Origin: Flavobacterium seoulense
GTDB taxonomy: Bacteria; Bacteroidota; Bacteroidia; Flavobacteriales; Flavobacteriaceae
Direction of reading: 5' to 3'
DNA: 64,000 nt
NCBI RefSeq assembly: GCF_000695795.1
Contig: NZ_JNCA01000022.1
Location: 44,432 to 108,431, forward strand
In this document: positions 61,602 to 64,000 of the stretch, in pieces
How the letters are laid out: every line of letters begins with the position of its first letter
Numbering within the stretch: the first letter of the stretch is position 1
Notes under the pieces: model-generated
Databases searched by the model: none
The model's input: only the letters and a program-made list of their open reading frames with translations
What the model was told of the DNA's origin: nothing
Position numbers and translations under genes: made by a program

Positions 61602-61627
61602 AAAAGTCCCAATTAAGGGACTTTTTT
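61602..61627. terminator. Bidirectional terminator between M90 peptidase and rpe
   Basis: A 9-bp stem (AAAAGTCCC 61602-61610 with GGGACTTTT 61617-61625) has a 6-base loop and T tracts on both sides, between convergent genes. Confidence 0.8.
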
Positions 61628-61632
61628 GAGTT

Positions 61633-62298
61633 TTATAATGAAGTGATTTTTTTCAAATCAGCTACTGTTGCAATTGGGTCAGCAGCGCCAAAAACATAAC
61701 TTCCTGCTACCAATACATCAGCTCCGGCTTCTACTAGTTGTGCAGCATTTTTATTAGTAACTCCACCGTCAATTTCGATAATGGTTGAAGCTCCTTTTTT
61801 ATTGATTAAAGCTTTTAATTTTCTGATTTTATCATAGGTATTTTCGATAAAAGATTGTCCGCCAAAACCAGGATTCACACTCATGATGCAAACTAAATCA
61901 ATATCGTTGATTACATCTTCTAATAAATCAACATTAGTATGAGGATTCAAAGCAACTCCGGCTTTCATTCCTTCGGCTTTGATTGCTTGTAAAGTTCTGT
62001 GCAAATGGGTTGTTGCTTCAAGGTGAACTGTAAGTACATCGGCACCTAGTTTTTTGAAAGTCGAGATATATCTGTCTGGATCAACAATCATCAAATGTAC
62101 ATCGATAGTTTTTGTAGCGTGTTTTTTGATGGCTTCCAGAACTGGCATTCCAAAAGAAATATTAGGAACAAAAACACCGTCCATGATGTCAATATGAAAC
62201 CAGTCGGCCTCACTAGTATTAATCATTTTGATGTCGCGTTCTAAATTAGCAAAATCAGCAGCTAATACTGATGGAGCAATAAGGGTATTCTTTTTCAT
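61633..62298 (-). CDS. rpe: Ribulose-phosphate 3-epimerase
   Basis: The 221-residue TIM-barrel enzyme interconverts ribulose 5-phosphate and xylulose 5-phosphate in the pentose phosphate pathway. Motifs: IAPSVLAADFANLERD, HIDIMDGVFVPNISFG (metal His and Asp), DVHLMI, CIMSVNPGFGGQSFI and IEIDGGV with AGADVLVAGSYVFG at the phosphate site. Length and start are standard. It and rpoD lie in the same direction with a repeat hairpin between them. Confidence 0.96.
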   Translation of the reverse strand: MKKNTLIAPSVLAADFANLERDIKMINTSEADWFHIDIMDGVFVPNISFGMPVLEAIKKHATKTIDVHLMIVDPDRYISTFKKLGADVLTVHLEATTHLHRTLQAIKAEGMKAGVALNPHTNVDLLEDVINDIDLVCIMSVNPGFGGQSFIENTYDKIRKLKALINKKGASTIIEIDGGVTNKNAAQLVEAGADVLVAGSYVFGAADPIATVADLKKITSL

Positions 62299-62324
62299 TA
62301 TATTATTTTCTGTTTATAAAACGA

Positions 62325-62390
62325 AATTCCAAATAAAAAATTCCAAATCCCAAGTTGTAGTTGGAATTTGGAATTTAAAATTTGTATTTT
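62325..62390 (+). repeat. AATTCCAAA hairpin repeat between rpoD and rpe
   Basis: AAATTCCAAATCCCAA (62338-62353) pairs with TTGGAATTTGGAATTT (62361-62376) around a 7-base loop, with one imperfect pair. Flanks AAATTCCAAATAAAA and TTTAAAATTTGTA match the copy at 60534-60610 in the same orientation. Confidence 0.7.
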
Positions 62391-62395
62391 AAAAA

Positions 62396-63259
62396 TTAAC
62401 CAAGGTATGTTTTTAATATTTTACTTCTAGAAGTATGTTTCAATCTACGGATAGCTTTTTCTTTAATCTGACGTACACGCTCACGAGTTAAGTCGAAAGT
62501 TTCTCCAATTTCTTCTAAAGTCATTGGGTGTTGGTCACCAAGACCAAAATACAAACGAACTACATCAGCTTCACGAGGAGTTAATGTTTCTAATGAACGC
62601 TCGATTTCAGTACGCAATGATTCGTGAATCAACTCTCTGTCTGGATTTGGAGATTCACCAGAACGCAATACGTCATAAAGGTTAGAATCTTCTCCTTCAA
62701 CAAGAGGAGCATCCATTGATAAGTGACGTCCAGAGTTTTTCATAGACTCTTTTACATCATTTACAGTCATGTCAAGTTCTTTTGCAATTTCTTCAGCAGA
62801 AGGCGGACGCTCATTAGATTGCTCTAATAGTGCATACATTTTGTTGATTTTATTGATAGAACCAATTTTGTTTAAAGGTAAACGTACGATACGAGATTGT
62901 TCTGCTAATGCCTGAAGAATCGATTGACGAATCCACCAAACAGCATACGAAATGAATTTAAAACCACGCGTTTCATCAAAACGTTGCGCTGCTTTAATTA
63001 AACCTAAGTTTCCTTCGTTGATCAAATCAGGAAGAGTTAATCCTTGGTTTTGGTATTGTTTTGCTACCGAAACAACGAAACGTAAATTGGCTTTTGTCAA
63101 TTTCTCAAGAGCTCTTTGGTCTCCGGCTTTGATGCGTTGTGCTAATTCTACTTCTTCGTCAGCAGTAATAAGGTCAACTTTTCCAATTTCTTGTAAATAT
63201 TTGTCTAATGAAGCAGTTTCACGATTGGTAACCTGCTTGGTGATTTTAAGTTGTCTCAT
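62396..63259 (-). CDS. rpoD: Primary sigma factor RpoD/SigA (Bacteroidota short form)
   Basis: The 287-residue sigma-70 factor has region 1.2 ([23 protein letters not shown]), region 2 with [37 protein letters not shown] and [15 protein letters not shown], region 3 and region 4 with [28 protein letters not shown]. It lacks region 1.1 and the long non-conserved insert of E. coli RpoD, as in other Bacteroidota. It recognises the -33 TTG / -7 TAnnTTTG promoters that recur in this window. An AATTCCAAA hairpin follows its stop codon. Confidence 0.95.
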   Translation of the reverse strand: MRQLKITKQVTNRETASLDKYLQEIGKVDLITADEEVELAQRIKAGDQRALEKLTKANLRFVVSVAKQYQNQGLTLPDLINEGNLGLIKAAQRFDETRGFKFISYAVWWIRQSILQALAEQSRIVRLPLNKIGSINKINKMYALLEQSNERPPSAEEIAKELDMTVNDVKESMKNSGRHLSMDAPLVEGEDSNLYDVLRSGESPNPDRELIHESLRTEIERSLETLTPREADVVRLYFGLGDQHPMTLEEIGETFDLTRERVRQIKEKAIRRLKHTSRSKILKTYLG

Positions 63260-63497
63260 GATTTTGTTGTCCCAATTTTTAAAGTGTACAAATAGTTATA
63301 CGTATGAAATAGAAAAAAGTTACAATAGTTTTCAAAAAAATATTTCGATTTAATAATTGTAAGTTGTTGATATATCTGTTTCAGATTTATAACGCTCTAA
63401 AATGTATTTTGTTACGTGTTAAAATATTTTTTAGAATTTGTGTTTTGTATTTTAAAGTTGATTATATTTAAGTCACTAATCTTAAAATTATTATGTT

Positions 63498-63938
63498 ATG
63501 AAAAATGTAATTTTATTTTGCTTTCTTTTAGTTTGTAATAGTCATTTTCATGCTCAGGAAACGGCTAATAAAGTTGTAAAAGTGAAAAAAGAAAAAGTGA
63601 TTGTCGAAAAGAAAAAAATCGATAAAGATGCTAAAGAAAAAGCGGCAACGGCAGCTGATAAGAAAAAGAAATTAGCGGAAGAAGCTAAGGCTAATAAGCA
63701 AGCAGCAGCAAAGAAAAAAACGGATGTGGCTGCTGATGCAAAAAAAGATGTAAAAGCTAAGAAGGAAACAGTGACTAATGTGACAACTAAGAAAACGGTT
63801 ACTGCCAAAGAAAAAGTTACTGTAACTAAAGATAAAGTTACCGGAACTCATAACGGTCACAAAGTATATACAGGACCAAAAGGAGGTAAGTATTACATCA
63901 ATAAAAATGGAAATAAAACCTATTTAGATCAGAAATAG
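63498..63938 (+). CDS. Exported Lys/Ala-rich protein with PBCV basic adaptor-like C-terminus
   Basis: The 146-residue protein starts with a signal peptide (about 1-20, CNSHFHAQ). Residues about 25-115 are low-complexity KKEKVxxEKKK, AKEKAATAADKKKK and similar, rich in Lys, Ala, Thr and Val, likely extended or helical. Residues 116-146 (HNGHKVYTGPKGGKYYINKNGNKTYLD) match the PBCV-specific basic adaptor repeat, a motif of Gly-rich basic loops first seen in chlorella virus proteins and also present in bacterial proteins. Function is unknown; the basic tail and signal suggest binding to an acidic polymer such as DNA, polysaccharide or peptidoglycan at the cell surface. Confidence 0.8.
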   Translation: MKNVILFCFLLVCNSHFHAQETANKVVKVKKEKVIVEKKKIDKDAKEKAATAADKKKKLAEEAKANKQAAAKKKTDVAADAKKDVKAKKETVTNVTTKKTVTAKEKVTVTKDKVTGTHNGHKVYTGPKGGKYYINKNGNKTYLDQK

Positions 63939-64000
63939 TTATTCTTAATATAGTAGGTAAGAATCTAAATGTAATTTGTAGATTAAAAAAAGCGTCTTGT

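Noticed and set aside
63940..64000. Start of a terminator hairpin at the right window edge (AAAAAAAGCGTCTTGT)
   Set aside because: Only one arm is visible before the window ends, so a hairpin cannot be supported.

Overview
The window comes from an AT-rich member of the Bacteroidota, almost certainly a Flavobacterium or a close relative in the Flavobacteriaceae. The signs are gliding-motility genes gldB and gldC, a type IX secretion plug-domain protein, the short Bacteroidota-type primary sigma factor, few Shine-Dalgarno sites, and many -7 boxes of the TAnnTTTG type upstream of genes. The region reads as core chromosome. I see no prophage, insertion sequence, plasmid gene or CRISPR array.

Layout. 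1-9 kb: partial DUF2383 gene, secreted rhamnogalacturonan lyase, aspartate aminotransferase, fatty acid desaturase, rsmG, Tat-exported alkaline phosphatase and pruA. 9.1-14.9 kb: a four-gene DNA-repair cassette (MBL-fold exonuclease, ATP-dependent ligase, Lhr-type helicase, PdeM nuclease), facing apaG. 15-18.8 kb: type IX plug protein, a methyltransferase, a GxxExxY gene framed by inverted repeats, and map. 18.9-24 kb: a TetR / ABC / HlyD / TolC export operon whose ATPase domain has lost most catalytic motifs. 24-30 kb: gpmI, a DUF5916 outer-membrane protein, an L,D-transpeptidase-like protein, two identical tRNA-Gly genes and pepE. 30.4-32.7 kb: three tandem exported paralogues of unknown function. 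32.7-43.7 kb: tatA, PAP2 phosphatase, O-methyltransferase with a toxin-antitoxin pair, rlmN, polyprenyl synthase, dnaG without zinc ligands, an orphan response regulator, nadE, gldB-gldC, engB and an alpha/beta hydrolase.

44-60 kb is the division and cell wall (dcw) cluster: mraZ-rsmH-ftsL-ftsI-murE-mraY-murD-ftsW-murG-murC-ftsQ-ftsA-ftsZ. Its genes overlap or lie a few bases apart. It opens with a promoter carrying 10-bp-spaced GTGGT repeats that look like the MraZ operator, and it closes with a strong terminator after ftsZ. murF and ddl are not in it. 60-64 kb: yqeY, tRNA-Arg, an M90 (MtfA-like) peptidase, rpe, the primary sigma factor and a Lys/Ala-rich exported protein with a PBCV basic adaptor-like C-terminus.

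No gene set here is clearly a wholly new system. The best leads are the degenerate ABC exporter with three 11-bp-spaced repeats upstream, the three-paralogue exported cluster, the GxxExxY gene between inverted repeats, the zinc-less primase, the AATTCCAAA hairpin family and the MraZ operator. All start sites, promoters and functions were assigned by reading the sequence; no database search was run.
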